Source: CAISIP01 sp965278985 (GTDB lineage Bacteria > Pseudomonadota > Gammaproteobacteria > Burkholderiales > Burkholderiaceae_C). Taken from it: 64,000 bases of DNA. Of the stretch, positions 17,360-25,731 are shown in pieces. The translations under genes were made by a program, and so were the position numbers. The notes below the pieces were generated by a model. That model saw only the letters and a list, made by a program, of their open reading frames with translations, was not told the DNA's origin and searched no databases. Each line of letters starts with the position of its first letter. Within the stretch, counting starts at the first letter, position 1. The stretch is taken from contig OZ257131.1 of the NCBI GenBank assembly GCA_965278985.1, forward strand, positions 5,146,001 through 5,210,000. Reading direction: 5' to 3'.

Positions 17360-18334
17360 GTGGACCTGCTCAGTCGCTTGCTGGTGTTGGTGCCCGTCAG
17401 TGGCCAGCTGGAGGTGCGTTGCCATTTCGGCACGCCGTGGCGGCTGGCGCCGCCGGCCGCGGGCCGCCTGGAGATTCCCTACCACGTGCTGCTGCGCGGC
17501 GAGGCCGTGGTGGAAGGTGGGCAGGCGCCTGCCGCCACCTTGCGCGCGGGCGATGTGGTGCTGTTTCCGGGTGGCGGCGCCCATGCGCTGCACGACGGCA
17601 GCGGGAGCACGCCGCAGCCGGTTCGCGAGCAGCCGTCTGCCACCGTGACGGTGGCGCGCAATGCCGGCGCAGGGCCGCAGGCGGACATCCTGTGCGGGCG
17701 TTTCGTGCTCAGCGCGTCTTCCGAACGCCTGGTGCAGACCTTCCTGCCCGGGCGGCTCATCGTCAGCAGCCAGGCGCAGGCCGGCGAAGACAGCGACACC
17801 GGCACGCGCAGCCGGCTCGCGCGGCTCATCGCGCTCCTGCGCGAGGAAGCGCACGAGGAAGGGCCGGGCAGCGCAGCGCTCGTCGGCCACCTGTCCGCCG
17901 CCTTGTTCGCGCTGACCTTGCGCCTGGCCGCCACGGGGAGGCCGTCGGAAACACCGGGCGGGGCTGGCGAGCGGCAGCGCAGCCTGCTGGCTCTGGCCCA
18001 TTGGCCACGGCTGCAGCCTGCGGTGCTGGCGCTGTTCGATGCGCCCGAGCAGCCCTGGACCTTGCCCCGCCTGGCCGCGCTGTGCCACCTGTCGCGTGCC
18101 ACGCTGGTGCGCCAGTTCGCAGAGGCGACCGGCCATTCCCCCATCGACCTGTTGACCGAGATCCGCATGGCCCACGCGCGACGCCGGCTCGGCGAGACGC
18201 AGCAGTCCGTGGCCGCGATCGGCGAAGCCGTGGGCTACCTGTCGGAGGCCGCGTTCCAGCGGGCGTTCAAGCGGCAGACCGGGCTGACGCCGGCCCGTGC
18301 GCGCGCGATGCAGGTGCGCCCGGTGGCGCAATGA
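17360..18334 (+). CDS. AraC-family regulator with cupin sensor domain
   Basis: About 324 residues: an N-terminal cupin-type ligand domain (about 1-170; SGQLEVRCHFGTPWRLAPP, LRAGDVVLFPGGGAH) and a C-terminal double-HTH AraC domain (LAALCHLSRATLVRQFAEATG and AIGEAVGYLSEAAFQRAFKRQTGLTP). The GTG at 17360 is preferred over the upstream ATG at 17309 because GGGAG lies at 17349-17353 with ideal spacing and homologous proteins begin near DLLSRLL. It is divergent from the AhpD-like gene, the expected target. Confidence 0.85.
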   Translation: MDLLSRLLVLVPVSGQLEVRCHFGTPWRLAPPAAGRLEIPYHVLLRGEAVVEGGQAPAATLRAGDVVLFPGGGAHALHDGSGSTPQPVREQPSATVTVARNAGAGPQADILCGRFVLSASSERLVQTFLPGRLIVSSQAQAGEDSDTGTRSRLARLIALLREEAHEEGPGSAALVGHLSAALFALTLRLAATGRPSETPGGAGERQRSLLALAHWPRLQPAVLALFDAPEQPWTLPRLAALCHLSRATLVRQFAEATGHSPIDLLTEIRMAHARRRLGETQQSVAAIGEAVGYLSEAAFQRAFKRQTGLTPARARAMQVRPVAQ

Positions 18335-18470
18335 TCCCGAGGCCGGCTGCATCGCCGCGCGGCTTCCCGGTCCGGCTTGAAATGGCAGCCCAGAACCCGT
18401 ATTTTTCGTCCCCGTCTGCAGCCATCCACCGCGCGCATGCTGCGCACCCAACCCAGAAAGGAGATTGACC

Positions 18471-18734
18471 ATGCCTTCGCATTCACCGACTTCCTCTTCG
18501 GGAAACAGTCGGTCGGCCCGAGAGAGCGCCGCGTACTCGGGCGGTGTGCCGTGGATGTCCGATCGTCAAGCCGAGGCCTACCTGCTGGCGCGCGATGCCG
18601 TGCGGCGCATCCAGCGCACAAGGGCCTTTTCTGCGTTCACGCCCCCTCCAACTGCCGCAGCTCCCCGAGCAACTCCGGCACCACGCCCGGCGCCTCCTCA
18701 TGCGCCAGATGCCCCAAGCCCGGCAGCAGCCTGA
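18471..18734 (+). CDS. Short ORF, probable truncated gene at a junction
   Basis: An excellent AAGGAG site (18458-18463) precedes this ATG. The first ~50 codons read like a genuine small protein (SARESAAYSGGVPWMSDRQA, then YLLARDAVRRIQR). From about 18620 the frame becomes a Pro/Ala-rich antisense shadow of the bchO 3' end. It therefore looks like a gene whose 3' part was lost where the photosynthesis cluster resumes. No family is recognised. The 3' third overlaps bchO head-on. Confidence 0.4.
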   Translation: MPSHSPTSSSGNSRSARESAAYSGGVPWMSDRQAEAYLLARDAVRRIQRTRAFSAFTPPPTAAAPRATPAPRPAPPHAPDAPSPAAA

Positions 18735-19512
18735 AGCGCGCCCCTGGCAACTGCAAGGCCACGCGCTCGGACTGGGCCGGTGCCACCGTCGTGTCCCTGC
18801 TCCCTGCAGCCAGCATCAGCGCCACTGGCTGCTGGGCCATCCGGCGCCGTAGCGCCGGCACCAGGGGGCTGACCTGCCAGTTCGCCATCATCTGCAGCGC
18901 GCCGGCCACATGGCCTGGCTGGCGCAGCAGCGCGCGGTAGTGCGCCACTTCCGGCTCCTCCAGGTGCGAGCCCGTGGAGGCCACCAGATGCCGCAGCGCC
19001 TGGGGCCGGGACGCAGCCCGGGCCGCCAGCCACGGCACCATGGGCAGCGCCGCCATGGCGCGCGCCAGCGGTGGAAACACGGCACCGGCCAAGCCCGGCA
19101 GCGGCTGCAGCGCGCCGTTCAGCGACAACAAGCCGCGCGCCGCCGGCAGCGCACCGTCCAGCCAGAGCTGCAGCATCAGCGCCGCACCGGCCGAATGGCC
19201 CGCCACGGCGACCGGCGCCGCATCCTGCGCGCGCAGCAAAGCCGCCAGCGCCGCTGCCATGCGTGGCAGGCTCGCCACACCGTCCGTGAAGCCGCTGCTG
19301 CCGCCGTGGCCCGGCAAATCCGGCACCAGCAAGCTGAAACGCTCTGCCAGCCGGGCCGCGCTGCCACTCCAGGAACGGCCCGACGAGCCGGTGCCGTGCA
19401 GCAGCAGCAGCACGGGGCGCGCCGGCACTTGTGCGCGTGAACGGCGCAGCTGCCAGCGCAGGCCGGCAACGGGGACAACGGATTCTTCGAACGGATCGGG
19501 GTCCTGAGGCAT
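18637..19512 (-). CDS. bchO: BchO, alpha/beta-hydrolase accessory to magnesium chelatase
   Basis: A 291-residue alpha/beta hydrolase found only in bacteriochlorophyll-producing bacteria and usually adjacent to bchI-bchD. Its exact role is unproven, with Mg-chelatase accessory function proposed. Visible are LLHGTGSSGRSW (oxyanion loop), the nucleophile elbow GHSAGAAL, and the C-terminal catalytic His in GLGHLAHEEAPG. It is transcribed away from crtI; the ATG at 19512 lies only 11 bp from the PpsR operator at 19523. In this genome it is separated from bchD by foreign-looking genes. Confidence 0.9.
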   Translation of the reverse strand: MPQDPDPFEESVVPVAGLRWQLRRSRAQVPARPVLLLLHGTGSSGRSWSGSAARLAERFSLLVPDLPGHGGSSGFTDGVASLPRMAAALAALLRAQDAAPVAVAGHSAGAALMLQLWLDGALPAARGLLSLNGALQPLPGLAGAVFPPLARAMAALPMVPWLAARAASRPQALRHLVASTGSHLEEPEVAHYRALLRQPGHVAGALQMMANWQVSPLVPALRRRMAQQPVALMLAAGSRDTTVAPAQSERVALQLPGARFRLLPGLGHLAHEEAPGVVPELLGELRQLEGA

Positions 19513-19522
19513 GAAACCCTAT

Positions 19523-19566
19523 TGTCAACTAAACATGACACTATTACTATTGCGTTTATGTTGACA
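19523..19566. promoter_or_regulatory. Tandem PpsR operator between bchO and crtI
   Basis: Perfect TGT-N12-ACA at 19523-19540, an 8-bp spacer, then ATT-N12-ACA at 19549-19566. The pair spans the whole divergent gap and covers the proposed crtI ATG at 19558. On the plus strand ATGACA (19535-19540) and TATGTT (19557-19562) have -35/-10 spacing, but that would place the transcript start after this ATG. Either the promoter lies elsewhere or crtI starts further downstream. Confidence 0.7.
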
Positions 19567-21126
19567 CCAACCCGCCGAATCGACGCCCGCCCCCATGCGG
19601 TGGTCATCGGCAGCGGCTTCGGTGGCCTCGCTGCTGCCGTACGCCTCGGGGCCCGCGGATACCGCGTGACGGTACTCGAACGGCTGGATGCCCCCGGTGG
19701 CCGGGCCTATGTCTACCGGCAGGACGGCTTCGTCTTCGATGCCGGCCCCACCGTCATCACCGCGCCCTTCCTGTTCGAGGAACTCTGGCAGCTCTGCGGC
19801 AAGCACCTGGCCAACGATGTGGAGCTGCGCCCGGTCAGCCCCTTCTACCGGGTGCGTTTCGACGATGGCACGGTCTTCGACTACAGCGGCGACGCCGACG
19901 CGATGCGCGCCGAGGTGGCCCGCATCGCGCCGGACGACGTGGCAGGCTACGAACGCTTCCTCGCGGCCAGCAAGGCGATCTATGCGGTGGGCTTCGAGCA
20001 GCTGGGCGACCAGCCCTTCGACCGCTTCGCCGACATGGCTGCCGCACTGCCGCAATTGCTCAAGCTCCAGGGCTACCGCAGCGTGCACGGCCTGGCCTGC
20101 CAGCATGTACAGAACGAGAAACTGCGCGTGCTGCTGACCTTCCAGTCGCTGCTGGTGGGTGGCAACCCGTTCCAGACGACCTCCGTCTACTGCCTCATCG
20201 CGCACCTGGAGCGGCGCTTCGGCGTGCACTTCGCCATGGGCGGTACAGGCCGGCTGGTGCAGGGCCTGGTGCGGCTGATCGAGGGCCAGGGCGGCCGCGT
20301 GGTCTGCAATGCCACGGTCGAAGAAATCCTGTCGGAAGATGGCGCCGCCAGCGGCGTGCGGCTGGCCGGTGGCGAGCGCATGCACGCTGCCGTGGTCGTC
20401 TCCAACGCCGATGCCGCCTGGACCTACAGCAAGTTGATGCCCGGTGTGGTCCGCAAGCGCTGGACCGACCGCAAGCTGCGCAAGGCGCGTTATTCGATGA
20501 GCCTGTTCGTGTGGTACTTCGGCACGCGCCGCCAGTACCCGGACGTGGCCCACCACAGCATCGTGCTGGGTCCGCGTTACCGGGGCCTGCTGGACGACAT
20601 CTTCGTGCGCAAGCACCTGGCCGACGACTGCAGCCTGTACCTGCATCGGCCCACCGCCACCGACACCAGCCTGGCCCCGCCCGGCTGCGACACCTTCTAT
20701 GTGCTGGCCCCGGTGCCGCACATGGACAGCGGCGTGGACTGGCAACAACGTGCCGAGCCCTACCGCCAGGCGATTGAGAAGCGCCTGTCGGCCACCGTGC
20801 TGCCGGGGCTAGAGACCCAGATCGTCAGCTCGCACATGCTCACGCCGCAGGATTTCCAGGACCGGCTGCTGTCCGTCAAGGGCGCGGCCTTTTCCTTCGA
20901 GCCGGTGCTGCAACAAAGCGCCTGGTTCCGCCCGCACAACCGCAGCGAAGAGCTGCGCGGCCTGTACCTGGTCGGCGCGGGCACCCATCCGGGGGCAGGC
21001 CTGCCGGGCGTGCTCACTTCCGCCAAGGTGCTGGACCGCGTGGTTCCGCATGGCCGCACACTGCGCGGACCGCGCACCACCCCCCTGGAGACGCTTGATG
21101 TCCGTCGCGCCCACCGTCCGGCTTGA
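19558..21126 (+). CDS. crtI: Phytoene desaturase
   Basis: FAD-dependent desaturase converting phytoene to neurosporene and/or lycopene. About 522 residues: the N-terminal dinucleotide fold VVIGSGFGGLAAAVRLGARG is followed by the family's GGRAYVYRQDGFVFDAGPTV. The C-terminal signature is LYLVGAGTHPGAGLPGVLTSAKV. The ATG at 19558 is used; in-frame codons back to 19522 lie inside the PpsR operator, and a GTG near 19599 is an alternative if transcription starts at the promoter implied by the operator. The end overlaps crtB by 29 bp. Confidence 0.93.
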   Translation: MLTPTRRIDARPHAVVIGSGFGGLAAAVRLGARGYRVTVLERLDAPGGRAYVYRQDGFVFDAGPTVITAPFLFEELWQLCGKHLANDVELRPVSPFYRVRFDDGTVFDYSGDADAMRAEVARIAPDDVAGYERFLAASKAIYAVGFEQLGDQPFDRFADMAAALPQLLKLQGYRSVHGLACQHVQNEKLRVLLTFQSLLVGGNPFQTTSVYCLIAHLERRFGVHFAMGGTGRLVQGLVRLIEGQGGRVVCNATVEEILSEDGAASGVRLAGGERMHAAVVVSNADAAWTYSKLMPGVVRKRWTDRKLRKARYSMSLFVWYFGTRRQYPDVAHHSIVLGPRYRGLLDDIFVRKHLADDCSLYLHRPTATDTSLAPPGCDTFYVLAPVPHMDSGVDWQQRAEPYRQAIEKRLSATVLPGLETQIVSSHMLTPQDFQDRLLSVKGAAFSFEPVLQQSAWFRPHNRSEELRGLYLVGAGTHPGAGLPGVLTSAKVLDRVVPHGRTLRGPRTTPLETLDVRRAHRPA

Positions 21127-22174
21127 GCCGCATCTGGCTCGCCATTGGGCAGCCGACGTCGCGGCCTGCCGCGCGAGCCTGCAGCACAACAGCAAGACCT
21201 TCCACGCGGCCTCGCTGCTGCTGCCGCAGCGGGTGCGCGAGCCCGCCACCGTGCTCTATGGCTTCTGCCGCCTGGCCGACGACGCCGTGGACGAGCAGGG
21301 CGGGCGCAGCGAGGCCATCGCGCGGCTGCGCGAGCGGCTGGACCGCGTCTATGCCGGCCAGCCGCTGACCGTGCCCAGTGACCGTGCGCTGGCCGCCGTG
21401 GTGGCCGCCTACGCCGTGCCGCGCGCGTTGCCCGACTTCCTGATCGAGGGCCTGGCCTGGGACGTGGAGGGCCGCAGCTACGAGACGCTGGAGGACCTGC
21501 ATGCCTACGCCGCCCGTGTGGCCGGGGCCGTGGGCGCCATGATGGGCCTGTTGATGGAGACGCGCAGCCCCGCTGCGCTGGCCCGCGCCTGCGACCTGGG
21601 CGTGGCGATGCAGCTGTCCAACATCGCGCGCGACGTGGGGGATGACGCGCGCAACGGGCGGCTCTACCTGCCGCGCGCCTGGCTGCGCGAGGCAGGCGTC
21701 GATCCTGCATCCTGGCTCGCCCGGCCGGCGCCCGATGCACGGGTGGACGCCGTGGTGCTGCGCCTGCTGGCCGAGGCTGACCGCCTGTATGTGCGGGCCA
21801 ATGCCGGCGTGGGCAGCCTGCCGCTGGACTGCCGCCCTGGCATCAACGCCGCGCGACTGCTGTACGCCGGCATCGGCCACGAGGTTCGCCGCGCCGGGGG
21901 TGACGGCGTGCGCCGCAGGGCCCGCGTGCCCGGCTGGCGCAAGGCGGCGCTGCTGGCACGCGCCGCGACCAGCCTGTGGCCGTCGCAGGCCGCGTTGCAC
22001 GCACCGGCGCTGGCCGCCAACCAGCCGCTGCTCGATGCGGTCGCCGCGGCACCGACAGTGGGTCGCCAAGGTTCGGCCGAGTTCGTCGTCGACCTGTTCA
22101 CGCGTCTGGCGCGCAACGAGCGCCAACCCCGCCTTCCCGTTGCGGGAGTGCTGGTGCGAGGAGACGCACGATGA
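21098..22174 (+). CDS. crtB: Phytoene synthase
   Basis: Condenses two geranylgeranyl diphosphates to phytoene. 358 residues. First Asp motif DDAVDE in FCRLADDAVDE, second in NIARDVGDDARNGRLYLP, plus the substrate-pocket segment YGFCRLADD. Start ATG 21098 with GGAG at 21087-21090, inside the crtI 3' end, so translation is coupled. The normal family start has 20-30 residues before the HNSKTF segment, as seen here. Confidence 0.94.
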   Translation: MSVAPTVRLEPHLARHWAADVAACRASLQHNSKTFHAASLLLPQRVREPATVLYGFCRLADDAVDEQGGRSEAIARLRERLDRVYAGQPLTVPSDRALAAVVAAYAVPRALPDFLIEGLAWDVEGRSYETLEDLHAYAARVAGAVGAMMGLLMETRSPAALARACDLGVAMQLSNIARDVGDDARNGRLYLPRAWLREAGVDPASWLARPAPDARVDAVVLRLLAEADRLYVRANAGVGSLPLDCRPGINAARLLYAGIGHEVRRAGGDGVRRRARVPGWRKAALLARAATSLWPSQAALHAPALAANQPLLDAVAAAPTVGRQGSAEFVVDLFTRLARNERQPRLPVAGVLVRGDAR

Positions 22175-22247
22175 GCGCCGCGCCGGGCCGCCCCAAGCTA
22201 GCTCGCTCCCCCTCGGGGGGACAGGCCGCAGGCCGAAGGGGGCAACC
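22175..22247 (+). repeat. Intergenic GC-rich repeat between crtB and hemA
   Basis: Contains the inverted element CCCCCTCGGGGGG and a GGCCGCAGGCCGAAGGGGG end that acts as Shine-Dalgarno for hemA. In frame it reads GRPKLARSPSGGQAA, a string I recognise as a translated dispersed repeat in Comamonadaceae-like genomes. A shorter relative occurs at 5799-5855. Confidence 0.55.
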
Positions 22248-23549
22248 ATGAGCCTCATGGCCCTGGGCCTGAACCACGCCAGTGCACCGCTGGACCTGCG
22301 TGGCCGCTTCGCCATTCCCGTCGAGCGCCTGGCGCCCAGCCTGCAGGACCTGCGCGGCCACTTGGCGGCCGTGCAGTCGCCGGCCAGCGGGCTGACCATC
22401 CTGTCCACCTGCAACCGCACCGAGCTGTACCTGGGCCTGGCGCCCGAGGCGAAGCCCTCGCCCGAGTTGCTGCAACCCGTCATCCACTGGCTGGCCGAAC
22501 AGGGTGGCAGCAGCCCGCAGGCGCTGCGTGAACACAGCTACCTGCTGCAAGGCGAGGACGTGGCACGGCACGCGTTCCGCGTCGCTTCCGGGTTGGATTC
22601 GATGGTGCTCGGCGAGCCGCAGATCCTGGGCCAGCTCAAGCAGGCCGTGCGCGAGGCAGATGACGTCGGCGTGCTCGGGCCGACCTTGCAGCAGATGTTC
22701 CAACGCAGCTTCTCGGTGGCCAAGGCGGTGCGCACCGGCACCGAGATCGGCGCGCATGCGGTCAGCATGGCGGCCGCGGCTTTGCGGCTGGCGCAGCAGC
22801 TCTTTGGCGACCTGGCACAACGGCGCGTGTTGTTCGTCGGCGCGGGCGAGATGATCGAACTGGTGGCCACGCATTTCGCGGCACGTTCACCGCGCAAGAT
22901 GGCGGTGGCCAACCGCAGTGCCGAGCGGGGCGAGGCCCTGGCCGGCCGGCTCGGCGCCGAGCTGCTGCCGCTGGTGGGCCTGGACCAGCGGCTGGGCGAG
23001 TTCGACATCGTCATCAGCTGCACGGCCAGCAGCCTGCCCTTGATCGGGCTGGGTGCGGTGCAGCGGGCACTGGCGGCGCGCAAGCGCGAACCGATGTTGA
23101 TGATCGACCTGGCCGTGCCGCGCGACATCGAGGCCGATGTCGCCAAGCTCGAAGACGTGTTCCTCTACACCGTGGACGACCTGGCCCGGCGCGTGCAGCA
23201 GGGCGGCGAGCGCCGCCAGGCGGCGGTGCAGCAGGCCGAGGCCCTGGTGGATGCCGGTGTGCACCGCTTCAGCCAGTGGCTGGAACAGCGCTGCAGCGTG
23301 CCGCTGATCCAGGCGCTGCACCAGCGCAGCGAGCACCTGCGCCAGGTCGAGCTGGAGCGCGCGCGGCGCGCATTGGCCCGGGGCGAGGGCATCGACCAGG
23401 TGCTGGAGCAGCTGGCTGGCAGCCTCAGCGCCAAGCTCATGCACGGCACGCTGGCCGGCCTGCATGCCAGCCGTGGCACCGAGCACAGCGACTGGGCGGC
23501 CGCGGCGCGGCGATGCTTCCTGCACGAAGGCTCTGCGCAGCGGCATTGA
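22248..23549 (+). CDS. hemA: Glutamyl-tRNA reductase (C5 pathway of tetrapyrrole synthesis)
   Basis: Reduces glutamyl-tRNA to glutamate-1-semialdehyde with NADPH, the entry step to heme and bacteriochlorophyll in betaproteobacteria. 433 residues. Catalytic Cys in TILSTCNRTELYL, then the SGLDSMVLGEPQILGQLK motif and the NADPH fold VLFVGAGEMIELVATHF, and a C-terminal dimerization helix region (EGIDQVLEQLAGSLSAKLMHG). AAGGGGG of the preceding repeat supplies the ribosome binding site. Placement between crtB and bciA ties precursor supply to pigment genes. Confidence 0.96.
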   Translation: MSLMALGLNHASAPLDLRGRFAIPVERLAPSLQDLRGHLAAVQSPASGLTILSTCNRTELYLGLAPEAKPSPELLQPVIHWLAEQGGSSPQALREHSYLLQGEDVARHAFRVASGLDSMVLGEPQILGQLKQAVREADDVGVLGPTLQQMFQRSFSVAKAVRTGTEIGAHAVSMAAAALRLAQQLFGDLAQRRVLFVGAGEMIELVATHFAARSPRKMAVANRSAERGEALAGRLGAELLPLVGLDQRLGEFDIVISCTASSLPLIGLGAVQRALAARKREPMLMIDLAVPRDIEADVAKLEDVFLYTVDDLARRVQQGGERRQAAVQQAEALVDAGVHRFSQWLEQRCSVPLIQALHQRSEHLRQVELERARRALARGEGIDQVLEQLAGSLSAKLMHGTLAGLHASRGTEHSDWAAAARRCFLHEGSAQRH

Positions 23550-23565
23550 GCACCGCGCCGTTGGC

Positions 23566-23694
23566 ATGCGCGAATATTTCGGCGTGATCGAACTGCTGCT
23601 GGTCTTCGGCGTGGTGCTGGGATGGGCGGTCTGGCAATGGTGGGACTACCGGAAATGGAAGCGGCGGCAACGGGACGAGGAGCCACCGGCATGA
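23566..23694 (+). CDS. 42-residue single-span membrane peptide
   Basis: A tiny ORF starting MREYFGVIELLLVFGVVLGW and ending in a strongly basic tail (YRKWKRRQRDEEPPA). This gives one transmembrane helix with the positive end inside. Its stop overlaps the bciA start (ATGA) and it lies 16 bp after hemA, so it is held within a translationally coupled string. This supports a real gene although it is too short to place in a family. A role as an assembly or anchoring peptide for tetrapyrrole enzymes would be pure inference. Confidence 0.6.
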   Translation: MREYFGVIELLLVFGVVLGWAVWQWWDYRKWKRRQRDEEPPA

Positions 23695-24740
23695 GCACCG
23701 CCGGGACGCCCCAAGGTGCTCAGCACCGCAGCGCGCAGCGCGAAGGAATTCCAGTGCACGATGTTGCATCCCTGCGGGTTCTGCTGCTGGGCGCCAGCGG
23801 CAGCATCGGGCGCGCCACGGCTGCGGCGTTGCAGGCGCAAGGCCACGCGGTGGTGTGTGCGTTGCGTCCGCGCGCCGACGCTGCGGCGCTTGCGCAGATG
23901 CTGCCGAACGCTTCGCTGCGCTTCGGCGATGTGGCCGACCACCATTGGCTGGCGCAGCAGGTCTTCGGTGCCGGCGAGCGTGTCGACGCCGTGGTGTCGT
24001 GCATGGCCTCGCGCACCGGTGTTGCACACGATGCCTGGGCCGTCGACCACCATGCCCACAGCCAGGTGCTGAAAGCGGCGCAGCGCTCCGGCGTATCGCA
24101 GTTCGTGCTGCTGTCTGCCATCTGCGTGCAGAAGCCGCGCCTGGCGTTTCAGCAGGCCAAGCAGGCCTTCGAGCGGGAACTGGTGGACTCGGACCTGCGG
24201 TATTCCATCGTCCGGCCCACGGCATTCTTCAAGTCGTTGTCAGGCCAGGTGGAGCGCGTTCGGCGTGGCAAGCCCTACCTGCTGTTCGGCGATGGCCGGC
24301 TCACCGCCTGCAAGCCGATCAGCGATGCGGACCTGGCGAACTACCTGGTCGGCTGCCTGCACGAGCCGGCGCGCTGGAACCGCATGCTGCCCATCGGCGG
24401 GCCGGGTGCCGCCATCACACCCCGCGAGCAGGGCGAGGCGCTGTTCGCGCTGCTGGGCCAGGCGCCGCGCTTTCGCAGCGTGCCGCTGGGCCTGATGGAC
24501 ACCATCATCGGCGGCCTGTCCACCGCCGCGCGGTTGTGGCCAGGCCTCGCGGCCAAGGCCGAGCTGGCGCGCATCGGGCGCTACTACGCGAGCGAGTCCA
24601 TGCTGGTGTGGGATGCGCAACATGGGCGTTACGACGCCGACGCCACGCCCTCCACCGGGCGCGACACGTTGTTCGGGCACTACGCGGCACTGGTGCGCGG
24701 CGAGGCCGTGCACGAGCGTGGGGACCACGCGGTGTTCTGA
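23691..24740 (+). CDS. bciA: Divinyl (proto)chlorophyllide 8-vinyl reductase, NADPH type
   Basis: Reduces the C8 vinyl group of divinyl chlorophyllide intermediates. 349 residues of the atypical short-chain (NmrA-like) fold. NADPH motif VLLLGASGSIGRATAAAL; active-region sequence QKPRLAFQQAKQAFERELV followed by SDLRYSIVRPTAFFKSLSGQ and GDGRLTACKPISDADLANYL. These match the plant DVR/BciA family rather than the ferredoxin-type BciB. The ATG at 23691 overlaps the preceding peptide stop; a GTG at 23755 is an alternative. It is convergent with crtC, 10 bp apart. Confidence 0.92.
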   Translation: MSTAGTPQGAQHRSAQREGIPVHDVASLRVLLLGASGSIGRATAAALQAQGHAVVCALRPRADAAALAQMLPNASLRFGDVADHHWLAQQVFGAGERVDAVVSCMASRTGVAHDAWAVDHHAHSQVLKAAQRSGVSQFVLLSAICVQKPRLAFQQAKQAFERELVDSDLRYSIVRPTAFFKSLSGQVERVRRGKPYLLFGDGRLTACKPISDADLANYLVGCLHEPARWNRMLPIGGPGAAITPREQGEALFALLGQAPRFRSVPLGLMDTIIGGLSTAARLWPGLAAKAELARIGRYYASESMLVWDAQHGRYDADATPSTGRDTLFGHYAALVRGEAVHERGDHAVF

Positions 24741-24750
24741 AGACGCGGGA

Positions 24751-25731
24751 TCAGCGGCCGCGGCGCGGCATGCGAAACGGCAGCATGGCCTGCACCAGCG
24801 GGCGTTCGAAGCGCGCCAGGTCCAGGCTCTCGTGCATCCACGGCGCACCACCTTGTGCATCGGCCAGCAGGCTGCGGCAATAGAAGGGCCCGGACTCCAG
24901 CGTGGCCGCCACTGTCGGCGCGGCCTGCGGCGCCGCGCGGGTCCGGCGCTGCAGGCCCCAGCCGCTGGCGGGCAACGCGCAGGGCGGCGGGGCATCGTGC
25001 ACGGCCACGCGGCCATCGGCTGCAATCCGCAGGTCCAGTGCCTGTGCGAGACCGGCGCGCGGCTCCAGCGCATACAGCACACGGCAGCCATCCCCCGGCA
25101 GGCGCTGGCGTGACCAGTGCCAGCGCGTGAAGTCGCGCGCCAGCGGGCGCCGGCCCCAGTTGCTGTCCATGTAGGCCTCGCCCTGCCAGTGCGCGGCGGG
25201 CGCGTCCAGCGCCATGGCGATGCGCGCCGCCGGGGCGATGGGTTGCCAGTGGTGCTGCCCGGCCGCATCCAGCGCGAATTGCCGCGCCGGCCGGGCCTGC
25301 TGCAGCTGCACGGCCAGGCTGCCGCGCAGGAGTCGTGGCCAGGGCGCCGTGCACTCGTCCAGGTCGATCTGCAACGTGTCGTCGCCGGTCCACCGCAAGC
25401 GACTCGGGCCGATGGCCAAGTGGTGTGCGTCGCGGCGCAGGTCGCGGTGGCCGCGTTCGGTCATGGTCCACCACTTGGCGTAGTGCTGGCGGCCCGGCGC
25501 GCGGTGGTACAGCGACACGTTGACCGCCACATGCTCCTCCGCCAGCGCCTGGTCATCGCCCCAGCGGCGGCGCTGCCAGGCGTAGTAGGGTGAGAACACG
25601 CTGCCGATGAAGGCGATCAGCGTGAGCGCCCAGGCGCTGCCATCGGGCTGCGGGTCGCTCAGCGCGTCGACATACCACCAGGCATAACCACCGGGTGGTA
25701 CGCCGCAGTCGAAGCCAGGTCCGCGAGCATC
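24751..25731 (-). CDS. crtC: Carotenoid 1,2-hydratase, no canonical start codon visible
   Basis: Adds water across the C1-C2 double bond of neurosporene/lycopene-type ends (spheroidene/spirilloxanthin pathway). The family core is clear: VPPGGYAWWYVDALSD, LIAFIGSVFSPYYAWQRRR, EEHVAVNVSLYHR, WTMTERG and GEAYMDSNWGRRPL. Yet the frame has no ATG, GTG or TTG between the likely N-terminus (around 25700-25740) and codon ~45 (GTG in SVFSPYY). The next ATG upstream lies deep inside crtD. The end given is the family-like N-terminus (DARGPGFDCGVPPGG), not an observed start. It overlaps the crtD 3' end by about 70 bp in another frame. A rare start codon, frameshifting from crtD, or a one-base sequence error are possible. 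Confidence 0.8.
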   Translation of the reverse strand, partial: DARGPGFDCGVPPGGYAWWYVDALSDPQPDGSAWALTLIAFIGSVFSPYYAWQRRRWGDDQALAEEHVAVNVSLYHRAPGRQHYAKWWTMTERGHRDLRRDAHHLAIGPSRLRWTGDDTLQIDLDECTAPWPRLLRGSLAVQLQQARPARQFALDAAGQHHWQPIAPAARIAMALDAPAAHWQGEAYMDSNWGRRPLARDFTRWHWSRQRLPGDGCRVLYALEPRAGLAQALDLRIAADGRVAVHDAPPPCALPASGWGLQRRTRAAPQAAPTVAATLESGPFYCRSLLADAQGGAPWMHESLDLARFERPLVQAMLPFRMPRRGR

